From contig JAOSJZ010000001.1 of the NCBI GenBank assembly GCA_027493885.1, positions 3,094,622 to 3,158,621 of the forward strand: a stretch of DNA of 64,000 bases. The letters are read 5' to 3'. The notes below the pieces were generated by a model. That model saw only the letters and a list, made by a program, of their open reading frames with translations, was not told the DNA's origin and searched no databases. This stretch comes from Gaiella sp. GTDB taxonomy: Bacteria; Actinomycetota; Thermoleophilia; Gaiellales; Gaiellaceae. Both the position numbers and the translations under genes were made by a program. Below, in pieces: positions 44,634 through 53,700 of this stretch (within the stretch, counting starts at the first letter, position 1; each line of letters begins with the position of its first letter).

Positions 44634-45523
44634 GTTCAGCGCCCATTTCCCTCGAAACGCTGCCCGCGGCCGGCCGGCGCGGGCGCATGCGGACAGTGCG
44701 GCGGTCGATGCAATATGGACGGACAAGATTCGGGCTCGGCATTCTTGCCTTCATCGTGCTGTTGGCACTGGTCGGGCCATTCGTTGCCCCACATGCCCCT
44801 GACGCCGTCGTCGGGCTGCCAGCGCAATCGCCTTCGCGAAGCTTCCCGCTCGGAACCGATTATCTGGGCCACGACGTCCTCTCACGAGTGCTCTGGGGCG
44901 GCCGAAGCGTGCTTTGGATGGCTTTCTCTGCCGCGACGCTTGGGGTTGCGGTGGGCGCGGCCGTGGGGCTGCTCGCCGCATACACCCGGACGATCGCCGA
45001 TGATCTGCTCATGCGCGGCATGGACGTAATCCTCGCGTTTCCCCAGATCGTCTTTGTTCTCCTCTTTGTATCGTTGCTCGGCCCCAAGCTCCGGCCTTAT
45101 CGTCGTCCTCGTCGCGCTCGCGTGGGTACCCCAGGTTGCCAGGGTGGTGCGGGGATAACGTCCGACGTGGTCCACCGCGAGTTCGTCGAGGCGGCTGAAC
45201 TGATCGGTCTTCAGCGCCGCCGGATCCTAGTGCGGGAGATCCTGCCGAATATCACAACTCCGCTGATGGTCGAGTACGGCCTTCGTTTGACCTGGTCGAT
45301 CGCGCTAATCGCTGCCATCAGCTTTCTCGGCTTCGGCATTCAGCCGCCCAACGCTGACTGGGGTCTGATGATCAACGAGAACCGGAATATCTTGAACCTC
45401 CAGCCCTTGCCCGTGCTCGTCCCCGCGATATACATCGGGCTCTTTGCGGTTGGTACCAACTTGATCGCCGAGGGCATCGCGAGGGCCGTCGCAGGGGTCG
45501 ACCGGCAGGGAGGCGCGCGATGA
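44630..45523 (+). CDS. Dipeptide-type ABC transporter permease (DppC-like), two compensating frameshifts
   Basis: 297 residues from ATG 44630. LGTDYLGHDVLSRVLWGGRSVL is the DppC signature, AAYTRTIADDLLMRGMDVILAFPQIVFVLLFVSLLG the central helices, then FVEAAELIGLQRRRILVREILPN the EAA loop. Between 45091 and 45154 the open frame reads an unlikely Arg-rich stretch. One base too many at 45091-45092 and one too few in the GGGG at 45151-45154 explain it: the corrected segment is GLIVVLVALAWVPQVARVVRGI, a proper membrane helix. The overall frame is kept, so an automatic caller would not flag the error. Confidence 0.87.
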   Translation: MSSAPISLETLPAAGRRGRMRTVRRSMQYGRTRFGLGILAFIVLLALVGPFVAPHAPDAVVGLPAQSPSRSFPLGTDYLGHDVLSRVLWGGRSVLWMAFSAATLGVAVGAAVGLLAAYTRTIADDLLMRGMDVILAFPQIVFVLLFVSLLGPKLRPYRRPRRARVGTPGCQGGAGITSDVVHREFVEAAELIGLQRRRILVREILPNITTPLMVEYGLRLTWSIALIAAISFLGFGIQPPNADWGLMINENRNILNLQPLPVLVPAIYIGLFAVGTNLIAEGIARAVAGVDRQGGAR

Positions 45524-47340
45524 CGGCGCTCGACGTCGCCGGTCTGAGGGTCGAGTTGCACCCCGGGGGCCAAGAGATCGTCGACAATGTGGCCTTCTCG
45601 GTCGAGCATGGCCAGGTCGTAGGACTCGTGGGCGAGTCGGGCTCCGGGAAGACAACCGTGGCTCTTGCCCTGCTCGGTCACGCCAAGAGAGGAACTCGTA
45701 TCGCGGCAGGATCTGTCCGGGTCGGGGGGACGAAATCCTAGGCAAGGCCACGGCACGGGTCAGAGCCGCGCGAGGCAACTCCATCTCGTATGTACCGCAG
45801 GATCCGGCGGCTGCACTCAATCCGGCGCTTACTATTGGCACACAGCTTGTCGAGGTCATCGAAACACACCGGAGACGTGCGAGCACCGACGAGATGCAAG
45901 AGCGTGTTCGGCAGACCCTCCACGAGGTCAAACTGCCTTCAGACAGCAGCTTTCTGCGCCGTTACCCCCACCAACTCTCGGGCGGCCAGCAGCAGCGCGT
46001 ATGCATCGCCATGGCGTTCCTACTTCGGCCCCAGGCCATCGTCCTCGACGAACCAACGACGGGCCTCGACGTCACCACGCAGGCCCACGTCTTGGAGACG
46101 GTGCGCGACCTCTGTGCGCACCACAAGGTTGGCGCGGTCTATGTAAGCCACGACCTTGCAGCGGTCGCCAGCCTCGCGCACCGCGTCCTCGTCATGTACG
46201 CCGGGCGGCTGATCGAAGCGGGACCAACGCACCGACTGTTCGTTCGACCGGGGCACCCATACACGCGGAAGCTCATCGAGGCGATCCCGGACATTTCGTC
46301 CCGGCGCTCTCTCGAGGCGATCCCGGGGCATGTGCCGGCGCCGGGCCACAGGCCTCAAGGATGCGTGTTCGCAGCCCCGCTGCGACGAGGTGGTGCATGG
46401 CTGCCGCGAGGCGGAGCCTCTTATCGCCGAGCTCGAGCCCGGCCACGCCGTTGCCTGCTTCCGCGCAGTCGAGTCCGGCCGACCCGGAGTCAGGCTTGTC
46501 ACCGCCGACGACCAGCAAGCGCTCAGCGAAGAGGACTCGATGCTCATCGTCCGTGACCTGAACGCCTGGCACGGACACAGACAAGCCCTCCACGATGCGT
46601 CGCTCGAGCTGAGGCCTCGGGAGTGCCTGGCTCTCGTGGGGGAATCGGGGTCCGGCAAGACAACACTGGCGAGGGTGATCATGGGACTGCACTTGCCAAC
46701 CAGCGGAGATATTCGATTCAAGAACGCCGTGATCAACGCGGACGTGCGAAAGCGGTCCGCCGACGTCCGCCGAGCTCTCCAGTACATCTTCCAGAGTCCC
46801 TACAACTCGTTGAATCCGAGACATACGATCGGCGAGATCGTCGGTGTTCCCATCGAGCACTTCTTCGGACTCCGAGGCCGACGGACAGCCGAGCGCGTGG
46901 ATGGCGCCCTCGAGCGTGTCTCACTGCCCCGTGCCATTGCCTCCGCCTACCCGGACGAGCTCTCGGGCGGCGAGCGGCAGCGGGTCGCGATCGCGCGTGC
47001 GCTGGCCTCCGAACCGGAAGTGCTCATCTGTGACGAGATCACCTCGGCTCTCGACGTATCCGTCCAGGCGGCGATCATTCAGTTGCTTGAGGAGCTCCGT
47101 CAACGCGAGCAACTCGCGATTCTGTTCGTGACACACAACCTCGCGCTGGTGAGGACGATCGCCGACCGGGTAATGGTCCTCAACCAGGGCCACATCGTGG
47201 AGACCGGAACGACGAGCGACGTCATCAGCCGACCAGTTCACCAATACACCCGCGAACTGATCGCGGACACTCCGACCTTGGCGGCGTTCACGGAGGGCGT
47301 AGATCACCCCACCAGACTTGCCGGTGGTGTGGGCAAGTGA
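45520..47340 (+). CDS. Double ABC ATPase, DppD-DppF fused (GsiA/YejF-like), two frameshifts
   Basis: First ATPase from ATG 45520: GESGSGKTTVALALLG, then a break in the GGGGGG at 45724-45729 (one G short) after which DEILGKATARVRAARGNSISYVPQDPAAALNP, LSGGQQQRVCIAMAFL and VLDEPTTGLDVTTQ follow. A second shift at 46374-46378 (one base extra) restores the C-terminal FAPRCDEVVHGC motif typical of oligopeptide ATPases. With both repaired no stop lies before the second ATPase, which begins near ATG 46540 (MLIVRDLNAWHG) and has GESGSGKTTLARVIMGL, LSGGERQRVAIARAL and ICDEITSALDVSVQ. The product would be about 607 residues, the size of fused GsiA-type subunits. Two separate genes remain possible if an error hides a stop. 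Confidence 0.8.
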
Positions 47341-47752
47341 AAGACGCGCTTGTCGGGGAGATCGCGTCTCGAGAACCCAGAAGGCGTCTTGCTCCGAGCA
47401 TGGCAGCCCTTGGGGTGTTCACGGGCTCGAGACGTGCCGCACGCACGGTTGGCTCGTGGGACAGTTCCTGAGCCGGTTCCGCAACACAATGATCCGCACT
47501 CGCTCCGAGGCCGAGTTGGGATCCGGGTCGCCTGTCCGCCGAAGGGCCCCGCCGTACCTCCGCTCGGCGCTCGACAGCCGGTCCCCCGCTCGGCGGCGAT
47601 CGCTGTGTCCTCGAGGGTTTCGAGGAGCCCGGGCGTCGCCGTCACCAGCAGGACGCGAAGCCGCCCGCCTCCGTGACGAGGCACGTCCTCTTCGAGAACG
47701 ACTCGGCTCGAACAGAAGCGTGGGTGACCGTCTGCGGAGAGGCCCGAAGACG
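47341..47752. other. 412-bp stretch without a recognisable gene
   Basis: Open frames exist on both strands but none has family motifs or a convincing start. A minus-strand frame contains RLRVLLVTATPGLLETLEDTAIAAE, which looks protein-like but matches nothing I recognise. With the adjoining chimeric pseudogene this looks like a degraded junction at the right edge of the lower-GC block. Confidence 0.4.
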
Positions 47753-48141
47753 TCAGTCGTCGTGATCGCGGCCCGGCTCCCCGGCCCCTTCGAGGAGGTC
47801 GAGCTCTTGTCGGGCGATCTCCATCGCGACCGATGTGCGCGGGAAGCCGGCGTAGACGGCGAGGAGCGTCACGAGCTCCTCGAGCTCGCCGCGGCTCGAG
47901 TCGCGGCCGCGGCCCAGCGGACGTGGCCGCGGAGCCGCTCCTCGAGCCCGCCCAGTGTTGCGAGCGCCGCGACGACGACACGCCGAATCTCGATCCCTGC
48001 GCTCTCGAGCCGCCCGACCGCAGCGCCTGTCGTCGCCGTCCGGACGAGCGCTCGCACGACGACGCCTCTGCCGGCGAGCTTGGCTGCGATTCGCGAGCCG
48101 AGCCCGCCAGTTGCACCGGCGACGACGATCTCTCCTGCCAC
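47753..48141 (-). pseudogene. Chimeric remnant: NmrA-type oxidoreductase N-terminus joined to carboxymuconolactone decarboxylase C-terminus
   Basis: From GTG 48141 the minus strand reads VAGEIVVAGATGGLGSRIAAKLAGRG, the NAD(P) loop of an NmrA/atypical-SDR protein, for about 55 residues to LESAGIEIRR. It then passes straight into VVVAALATLGGLEERLRGHVRWA, typical of the carboxymuconolactone decarboxylase (AhpD-like) family. After a further frameshift near 47895 it continues GELEELVTLLAVYAGFPRTSVAMEIARQEL and stops at 47753. Neither family is complete: the NmrA part lacks its substrate domain and the decarboxylase part lacks its N-terminal half. A deletion or recombination joining two former genes is the simplest reading. 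Confidence 0.6.
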
Positions 48142-48244
48142 TGCGATGGATACTGACAGACGCTTACGGGAGACCGGCGACCGGTGCTGTCGTGCGCGGG
48201 GAGTATCGCCGCGCCATCGCCTCGCCGCCTGAGAGAATCGCCGC

Positions 48245-49174
48245 GTGGAGTCGGTCCTCGAGGCGATCGGGAAGACGCCGCTGGTGCGGCTGCGCCGGTG
48301 CGCGCCGGCGAACGGGGCCGAGCTGTGGCTGAAGCTCGAGCTTCGCAACCCGACGGGCTCGATGAAGGACCGGATGGCTCTGGCGATGGTCGAGGGGGCC
48401 GAGCGGGACGGCCTGCTCCGGCCGGGCGAGACGATCGTCGAGTACACGGGCGGCAGCACGGGGCCGGCGCTCGCGCTCGTGTGCCGGGCGAAGGGCTACC
48501 GCGCGCTGATCGTGATGGCCGACTGCTTCACGGAGGAGCGGTTCCAGCTGATACGCGCGCTCGGCGGGGAGATCGACGTCGTACGGTCGGTCGAGGGGCG
48601 CCCGCTCGTGACCGCGGAGGACATCACGAACATGGTCGCGCGCGCCGCGGAGCTGGCGCGCCGGCCCGGGCACTATGCGACCGACCAGTTCAACAACCCG
48701 TACACCATCCCGGATCACCGCGACCGGCTCGGCCGCGAGATCTGGGAGCAGACCGAGGGTCGCGTGACGGGCTTCTGCCAGGGGATGGGGACGGCGAGCT
48801 CCGTGATGGGGGTCTCGGAGGCGCTGCGGCCGCACGGCGTCTTCGTCCAGGCGCACGAGCCGGCCTCCTCGGCGGCGATCGGCGGCGGCGAGCGCGGGCC
48901 GTTTCTGATCCAGGGCTGGACCGGCCTCGTGATGCCGCACTGGGACGAGACGAAGGTCGACCACCTCGAGCCGATCGAGGACGACGCCGCGGTCGAGATG
49001 ACGGCGCGGCTGGCGCGCGAGGAGGGGATCTTCGCGGGGATCTCGACCGGCGCCAACGTCGTCGGCGCGCATCGTCTCGCCGAGCGGCTCGGCCCCGACG
49101 CGGTGGTCGTGACGCTCGCCGTCGACACCGGCTTCAAGTACCTGAGCGTCGAGCCGTTCGCGAGCGACGGGTAG
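48245..49174 (+). CDS. Cysteine synthase family PLP enzyme
   Basis: 309 residues from GTG 48245 (VESVLEAIGKTPLVRL). The PLP lysine is in RNPTGSMKDRMALAM near residue 42, the phosphate-binding loop is GTASSVMG in place of the usual GTGGT, the substrate loop is EYTGGSTGPALA where TSGNTG is normal, and the C-terminal GISTGANVVGA is standard. Members make cysteine from O-acetylserine and sulfide, or are cystathionine/other beta-replacing synthases. The altered loop TGGSTG rather than TSGNTG suggests a variant acceptor or donor. It stands alone, with no cysE nearby. Confidence 0.85.
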   Translation: MESVLEAIGKTPLVRLRRCAPANGAELWLKLELRNPTGSMKDRMALAMVEGAERDGLLRPGETIVEYTGGSTGPALALVCRAKGYRALIVMADCFTEERFQLIRALGGEIDVVRSVEGRPLVTAEDITNMVARAAELARRPGHYATDQFNNPYTIPDHRDRLGREIWEQTEGRVTGFCQGMGTASSVMGVSEALRPHGVFVQAHEPASSAAIGGGERGPFLIQGWTGLVMPHWDETKVDHLEPIEDDAAVEMTARLAREEGIFAGISTGANVVGAHRLAERLGPDAVVVTLAVDTGFKYLSVEPFASDG

Positions 49175-49300
49175 CGCCCGGCGTCAGCGGTGCCGCCGGC
49201 CCGCAGCCCACGGCTGCCGTTGGCGCGTTCTCCTCGAGCCCGGGTCGTCGAGCAGACAGCGTGTGCGAGGATGCTTCGGCCGGGCGCCGAATAGCGGTGC

Positions 49301-50437
49301 ATGGCCGCCACGCAGGAGGCGCTTTACGGCCGGCTCGACCTCGACCTCTCGTGGTCGGAGGCAGAGCTACCCGAGCGGGAGCGGACAAAGCACGTCCACC
49401 GGCTGCATCCATACCTCGGCAAGTTCGTGCCGCAGCTCGTCGAGGCGTTGCTCGAGCGGTTCGTCGTCCCCGGCGGCCACGTGCTCGACCCGTTCGCGGG
49501 GTCCGGGACGACGCTCGCCCAGGCGCTCGAGTCGGGGCGCGACGCGACTGGGGTGGACGTCGCGGGCTTCAACTGCCTGCTGATGCGGGTCAAGACGCGG
49601 CGGCACAACCTCGACGCCTTGAGGCGTGACCTCCTCTGGGCGCATGCGGAGACGCAGGCGTTCGAGGCCGACGGGCGTGTGCCCGACGACGCGACACAAT
49701 ACGTGCGCGCCTGGTGGGCACCCCGGGCGGCTGCCGAGCTGCTCCACTTCCGCTCGCTCGTCGACCAGGTCGGCTCGGCGGACGTCCTGCGCGTGATCCT
49801 CGCCCGGGCGGCCCGCTCCGCCCGGCGCACGACCCATTTCGACCTCGACTTCCCCCGCGAGCCGCAGGTCGAGCCCTACTGGTGCCACAAGCACCGGCGA
49901 ACGTGCCGCCCGGTCGAGGAGGCACGCCGCTTCCTGCTCCGCTACACGACGGACACGCTCGACCGGATCGAGACGTTCGCCGCCGCCAGGGCCGACGGCG
50001 TACACGCATCGGTTCGGCACGGCGACGCGCGGACGCTCGAGCTCGGCGGGCCGTTCGACGGCGTGGTGACGTCGCCACCGTATCCCGGTCTGATCGACTA
50101 CCACGAGCAGCACCGGTATGCCTACGAGCTCCTCGGCCTCGGCGAGCGCCGCGAGGTCGAGCTCGGCCGGCCCGCGCGCGGCACCGGCCGCGAGGCGATC
50201 CGGGAGTACGTCGAGGGCGTCGCGGCGGTCCTCGCGAACGCGCGCCGGCGCCTGGCGCAGGATGCGCCGGTGTGCATCGTCGTCAACGACCGGCGTGACC
50301 TGTACCCGGAGATCCTCCGCCGTGCCGGGCTGACGCTCGAGGAGCGTCTCGAGCGCCATGTGAATCGGCGCACCGGCCGGCGGAGCGGGGAATACTTCGA
50401 GTCGATCCTGGTCTGCAGAGCCGCCCCGGCTCCTTAG
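49301..50437 (+). CDS. SAM-dependent DNA methyltransferase-like protein (TSPPY motif)
   Basis: 378 residues from ATG 49301. DPFAGSGTTLAQALESG near residue 66 is the SAM-binding motif and VVTSPPYPGLIDYHEQ near residue 258 the catalytic N4-cytosine/N6-adenine methylase motif. RTKHVHRLHPYLGKFVPQLV at the start is a common lead-in of this family. The middle part (WCHKHRRTC) has paired Cys/His that could be structural. Such proteins are solitary DNA modification enzymes or RNA/DNA base methylases. No restriction endonuclease gene is adjacent, so restriction-modification is not supported. Confidence 0.82.
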   Translation: MAATQEALYGRLDLDLSWSEAELPERERTKHVHRLHPYLGKFVPQLVEALLERFVVPGGHVLDPFAGSGTTLAQALESGRDATGVDVAGFNCLLMRVKTRRHNLDALRRDLLWAHAETQAFEADGRVPDDATQYVRAWWAPRAAAELLHFRSLVDQVGSADVLRVILARAARSARRTTHFDLDFPREPQVEPYWCHKHRRTCRPVEEARRFLLRYTTDTLDRIETFAAARADGVHASVRHGDARTLELGGPFDGVVTSPPYPGLIDYHEQHRYAYELLGLGERREVELGRPARGTGREAIREYVEGVAAVLANARRRLAQDAPVCIVVNDRRDLYPEILRRAGLTLEERLERHVNRRTGRRSGEYFESILVCRAAPAP

Positions 50438-50498
50438 CAGGATCATCACATCACTCGTCGATGCTTCCACACGACCCGTCCCCCACGCAGGAGGCCAC

Positions 50499-51149
50499 AT
50501 GCATCGTCTCATCCGTCACCGGCCGTCGCCCGCGATGGTCGTCGCGTGTATCGCCCTCGGCGTCGCGCTCACGGGCACGAGCGTCGCGGCCGTCAACGCG
50601 CTCGCGCCGAACTCGGTCGGCACAGCGCAGCTCCGGGCGAACGCCGTCACCACGGCGAAGATCAGGGCCAACGCGGTCACCGCGGCGAAGCTCCGGAACC
50701 GCTCGGTGACCGGCGCGAAGATCGCCCGCAACGCGATCACCGGATCGCATGTCTTGAACCGCTCGCTGACGGCGGCCGACTTCATCCCCGGCACGCTCCC
50801 CGCCGGCCCCGCAGGTCCGGCCGGGCCCGCCGGACCGGCAGGCCCTGCCGGCCCGGCCGGCACCATCGGTCCGATCACGGTGCGTCAGGGCAGTGTCCTG
50901 GTGCCCGGTGGGGTGGCGCAGAACGGCGCCTACGACACCGAGACCGTCACGGTCAACTGCAACGCGGGCGAGAAGGCGATCTCCGCCGGCGCTGGCTGGA
51001 GCGACGACGCCAACGATCGTGAGCTCTGGGTGCAGCGCCTCACGCCGATCGTCACAGGCGGCAACGTGACCGGCTTCCGCGGCACCGGCGGGAACGACAG
51101 CGGGAACAACAGCACGTTCACGCTGTACGTCCTCTGCTACACCGGCTGA
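50499..51149 (+). CDS. Secreted protein with collagen-like GPA repeats
   Basis: 216 residues. An N-terminal hydrophobic segment (PAMVVACIALGVALTGTSVAAV) is a signal peptide or anchor. It is followed by short degenerate repeats (NSVGTAQLRANAVTTAKIRANAVTAAKLRNRSV), then a stretch of six GPA triplets of collagen type near residue 105, and a C-terminal beta-rich domain with two Cys (VNCNAGEKAISAGAGW and LYVLCYTG). I know this architecture from many Thermoleophilia proteins; function is unknown but a trimeric surface fibre is plausible. It is followed by a strong terminator and stands alone. Confidence 0.82.
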   Translation: MHRLIRHRPSPAMVVACIALGVALTGTSVAAVNALAPNSVGTAQLRANAVTTAKIRANAVTAAKLRNRSVTGAKIARNAITGSHVLNRSLTAADFIPGTLPAGPAGPAGPAGPAGPAGPAGTIGPITVRQGSVLVPGGVAQNGAYDTETVTVNCNAGEKAISAGAGWSDDANDRELWVQRLTPIVTGGNVTGFRGTGGNDSGNNSTFTLYVLCYTG

Positions 51150-51170
51150 CCTCTCGCGGACGATGCCGAC

Positions 51171-51199
51171 GACGGCGGGGCCCATCGGGCCCCGCCGTC
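51171..51199 (+). terminator. Hairpin terminator after the collagen-like gene
   Basis: GACGGCGGGGCCC, loop ATC, GGGCCCCGCCGTC: 13-bp perfect stem 22 bp after the stop codon. No U-tract follows, as often in GC-rich actinobacteria. The remaining 180 bp up to the comM gene show nothing coding. Confidence 0.7.
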
Positions 51200-51378
51200 A
51201 CGTTCGGGACACCTCCTCGGCCACCGTGAAGCCGGCGACCGACGAATCACGCCCGAATGCTCCGACGAGAGCGCCAGCCGAGCCGGACAGGGCTCCCCGG
51301 TGCCCCCGTGTCCTGCCGTTACGTTCCCGGCACGAAGTCGGCACAGTCCCGTGACACCTCTCGCCGTACGGTCGAGGC

Positions 51379-52839
51379 ATGGTCGGCCGAGCGATCACGT
51401 TCGCGCTCGTGGGCCTCGAGCCACGGCGCGTCGAGGTCGAGGCACACGTGCGTGGGGGCCAGTCCACATTCTCGATCGTCGGTCTCGCCGACCGCGCCTG
51501 CCAGGAGGCAAAGCACCGTGTGAGAAGCGGCGTCCACTCCTCCCGGCTCGCGTGGCCGGGCGAGGTGATCACGGTCAATCTCGCGCCGGCGGCGCTGCGG
51601 AAGGAGGGATCGGGCTTCGACGTCGCGATCGCGCTCACGGTGCTCGCCTCGTCAGGGCAGGTGCCGGCCGACCGGCTCGCAGAGCACGCGTGCATCGGCG
51701 AGCTCGGGCTCGACGGACGCGTCAGGCCGGTGACGGGGACGATCGCCGCGGCGGAGGGGGCGGCACGGGCCGGGTTCACCCGCCTGCTCTGCGCGGCGGA
51801 CTCTTCACGGGAGGCGGCGCTCGCGGGGATCGAAGCGGTGGGCGTCAGGCACCTCGCGGAGGCGGTCGGCTACCTGCGCGGCGAGGACGAGATCGCCCCG
51901 ACGGCGCCGGAGGACGGCTCGCGCCACCCGCCGCGCCTGCCCGACCTCGCGGACGTCCGCGGGCAGGAGCGCGGGCGGCGTGCGCTCGAGCTCGCCGCGA
52001 CGGGCGCCCACAATCTCCTCCTCGCCGGGCCGCCGGGCACCGGCAAGACGATGCTCGGGCGGCGGCTGCCGTCGATCCTGCCGCCGCTCACGCGGGAAGA
52101 AGCGCTCGAGGTGACACGCATCCACTCGGTCGCCGGCACGCTGCCGCCGGGCGCCGGCCTGATCATGGCGCCACCCTTCCGCTCACCCCACCACGGCGCC
52201 TCCGCGGCGGCAATCGTCGGCGGCGGAACGGTCCCCCGGCCGGGAGAGGTCAGTCTCGCGCATCGCGGCGTTCTCCTCCTCGACGAGCTGCCCGAGTTCC
52301 CGCGCTCCGTGCTCGAGGCGCTCCGCCAGCCGCTGGAGGACGGCGTCGTCTCCGTCGCCCGCGTCGGCGGCCGGGCGCTCTTCCCCGCGAGGTTCCGGCT
52401 CGTGGCGACGATGAACCTGTGCCCCTGCGGCGGTCGCGGCGACGCGCGCCTTCAGTGCTCGTGCACGCCGGCGCGGATCACCGCCTACCGGGAGAAGGTG
52501 TCACGGGCGCTCCTCGACCGGTTCGACCTCGTCGTGGCGATGCCGAGACCGCGAGCCGAGGAGCTGGCGGCGGGGCCGTCGGAGACGTCGGCGGCGGTCC
52601 GGGCGCGCGTGACGGACGGCTCGCTCAGGTTGCGCTCGGCGCTGCCGCGCCGGACGGCCGCCGCGTCGGAGCTGCTCGACCGCGCGGTCGACCGGCTGCC
52701 GCTGACCGGCCGCGGCAGGGCGCGCGTGGCACGGCTCGCCCGTACGGTCGCCGCGCTCGCCGGATCGGCCGACGTGTTGCCCGAGCATGTCGCAGAGGCG
52801 CTCTCCTACCGGGCCCCCGCGGCCCTCACGAGCGCGTGA
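51379..52839 (+). CDS. comM: YifB/ComM-family Mg-chelatase-like AAA+ ATPase
   Basis: 486 residues. An N-terminal Lon-protease-like domain (SIVGLADRACQEAKHRVRSG, LAPAALRKEGSGFDVAIAL) is followed by the AAA+ core: Walker A LLAGPPGTGKTML near residue 215, MAPPFRSPHHGASAAAIVGGG, Walker B GVLLLDELPEFPR, and NLCPCGGRGDARLQCSCTP. ComM is a hexameric helicase promoting branch migration during natural transformation. The stop overlaps the dprA start (GTGA); comM followed by dprA is a common conserved pair, indicating DNA uptake and recombination functions. Confidence 0.92.
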   Translation: MVGRAITFALVGLEPRRVEVEAHVRGGQSTFSIVGLADRACQEAKHRVRSGVHSSRLAWPGEVITVNLAPAALRKEGSGFDVAIALTVLASSGQVPADRLAEHACIGELGLDGRVRPVTGTIAAAEGAARAGFTRLLCAADSSREAALAGIEAVGVRHLAEAVGYLRGEDEIAPTAPEDGSRHPPRLPDLADVRGQERGRRALELAATGAHNLLLAGPPGTGKTMLGRRLPSILPPLTREEALEVTRIHSVAGTLPPGAGLIMAPPFRSPHHGASAAAIVGGGTVPRPGEVSLAHRGVLLLDELPEFPRSVLEALRQPLEDGVVSVARVGGRALFPARFRLVATMNLCPCGGRGDARLQCSCTPARITAYREKVSRALLDRFDLVVAMPRPRAEELAAGPSETSAAVRARVTDGSLRLRSALPRRTAAASELLDRAVDRLPLTGRGRARVARLARTVAALAGSADVLPEHVAEALSYRAPAALTSA

Positions 52840-53700
52840 GCTTCCGCTCCGTCTGCCGCGGCAACGCGGGCTACCCCGCGCTCCTCGCCGAGATCCCCGA
52901 CCCGCCGGCGCGTCTCTGGGTGCGCGGGGATGCGCCGCTCGAGGTGCTCGAGCGGACGGCGGTGGCGATCGTCGGCGCGCGCGCCTGCTCGGCGTACGGG
53001 CGATCCGTGGCACGGCTGCTCGCCGCCGAGGCGGCGGCTGCCGGCGCAGTGGTGATCAGCGGGCTGGCGCGGGGAGTCGACGGCGAGGCCCACCGAGGCG
53101 CGCTCGCCTCCGGTGGCAGGACGGTCGCGGTCCTCGGCTGCGGGATCGACCGCGACTACCCGGCGGCGCACGCGGAGCTCGCCCGTGCGATCGTCGCCGG
53201 CGGAGGGCTCGTCGTGTCGGAGTACGAGCCGGGTGTCGAGCCGGCGCCGTGGCGCTTCCCGGCGCGCAACCGGATCATCGCGGGGCTCGCGCCCGCCACC
53301 GTCGTCGTCGAGGCGCGCGAGCGATCGGGAGCGCTGATCACGGCGGACTTCGCGCTCGAAGACGGGCGCGACGTGCTCGCGGTGCCGGGTGAGATCACCT
53401 CGAGCCTGAGCGCGGGCACGAACGCCTTGCTGCGTCTTGGCGCAGCCCCCGGCGACCTGCTCGGCGGACGTCCTCGAGGTGCTCGGCCTCGAGCCTCCCG
53501 GCGCCACGGCGGGCGCTCCCGACGACCCTGCTGCGGTCGCGCTGCTCGCTGCGATCGCGGCGGGAGCCGGAACCCCCGACGAGCTCACCCGCACGACCGG
53601 CCTTGCGGCGGGCGAGCTCGCGGCGGCCCTCGCCCTCCTCGAGCTGGCGGGCGCGGTGACGGTGGACGAGGGGGTGGTGCGCAGTACGATCGCGCGGTGA
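52836..53700 (+). CDS. dprA: DNA-processing protein DprA, frameshifted
   Basis: Starts at GTG 52836. The Rossmann-like core reads VAIVGARACSAYGRSVARLLA, GLARGVDGEAHRGALASGGRTVAVLGCG, FPARNRIIAGLAPATVVVEA and SGALITADFALEDGRDVLAVPG, all DprA hallmarks for binding single-stranded DNA and loading RecA. One C too many in the CCCCC at 53446-53450 breaks the frame; without it LLRLGAAPATCSADVLEVLG leads into the C-terminal winged helix (GAGTPDELTRTTGLAAGELAAALALLELAGAV). Restored length is about 287 residues. It overlaps the next gene by GTGA. Confidence 0.9.
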
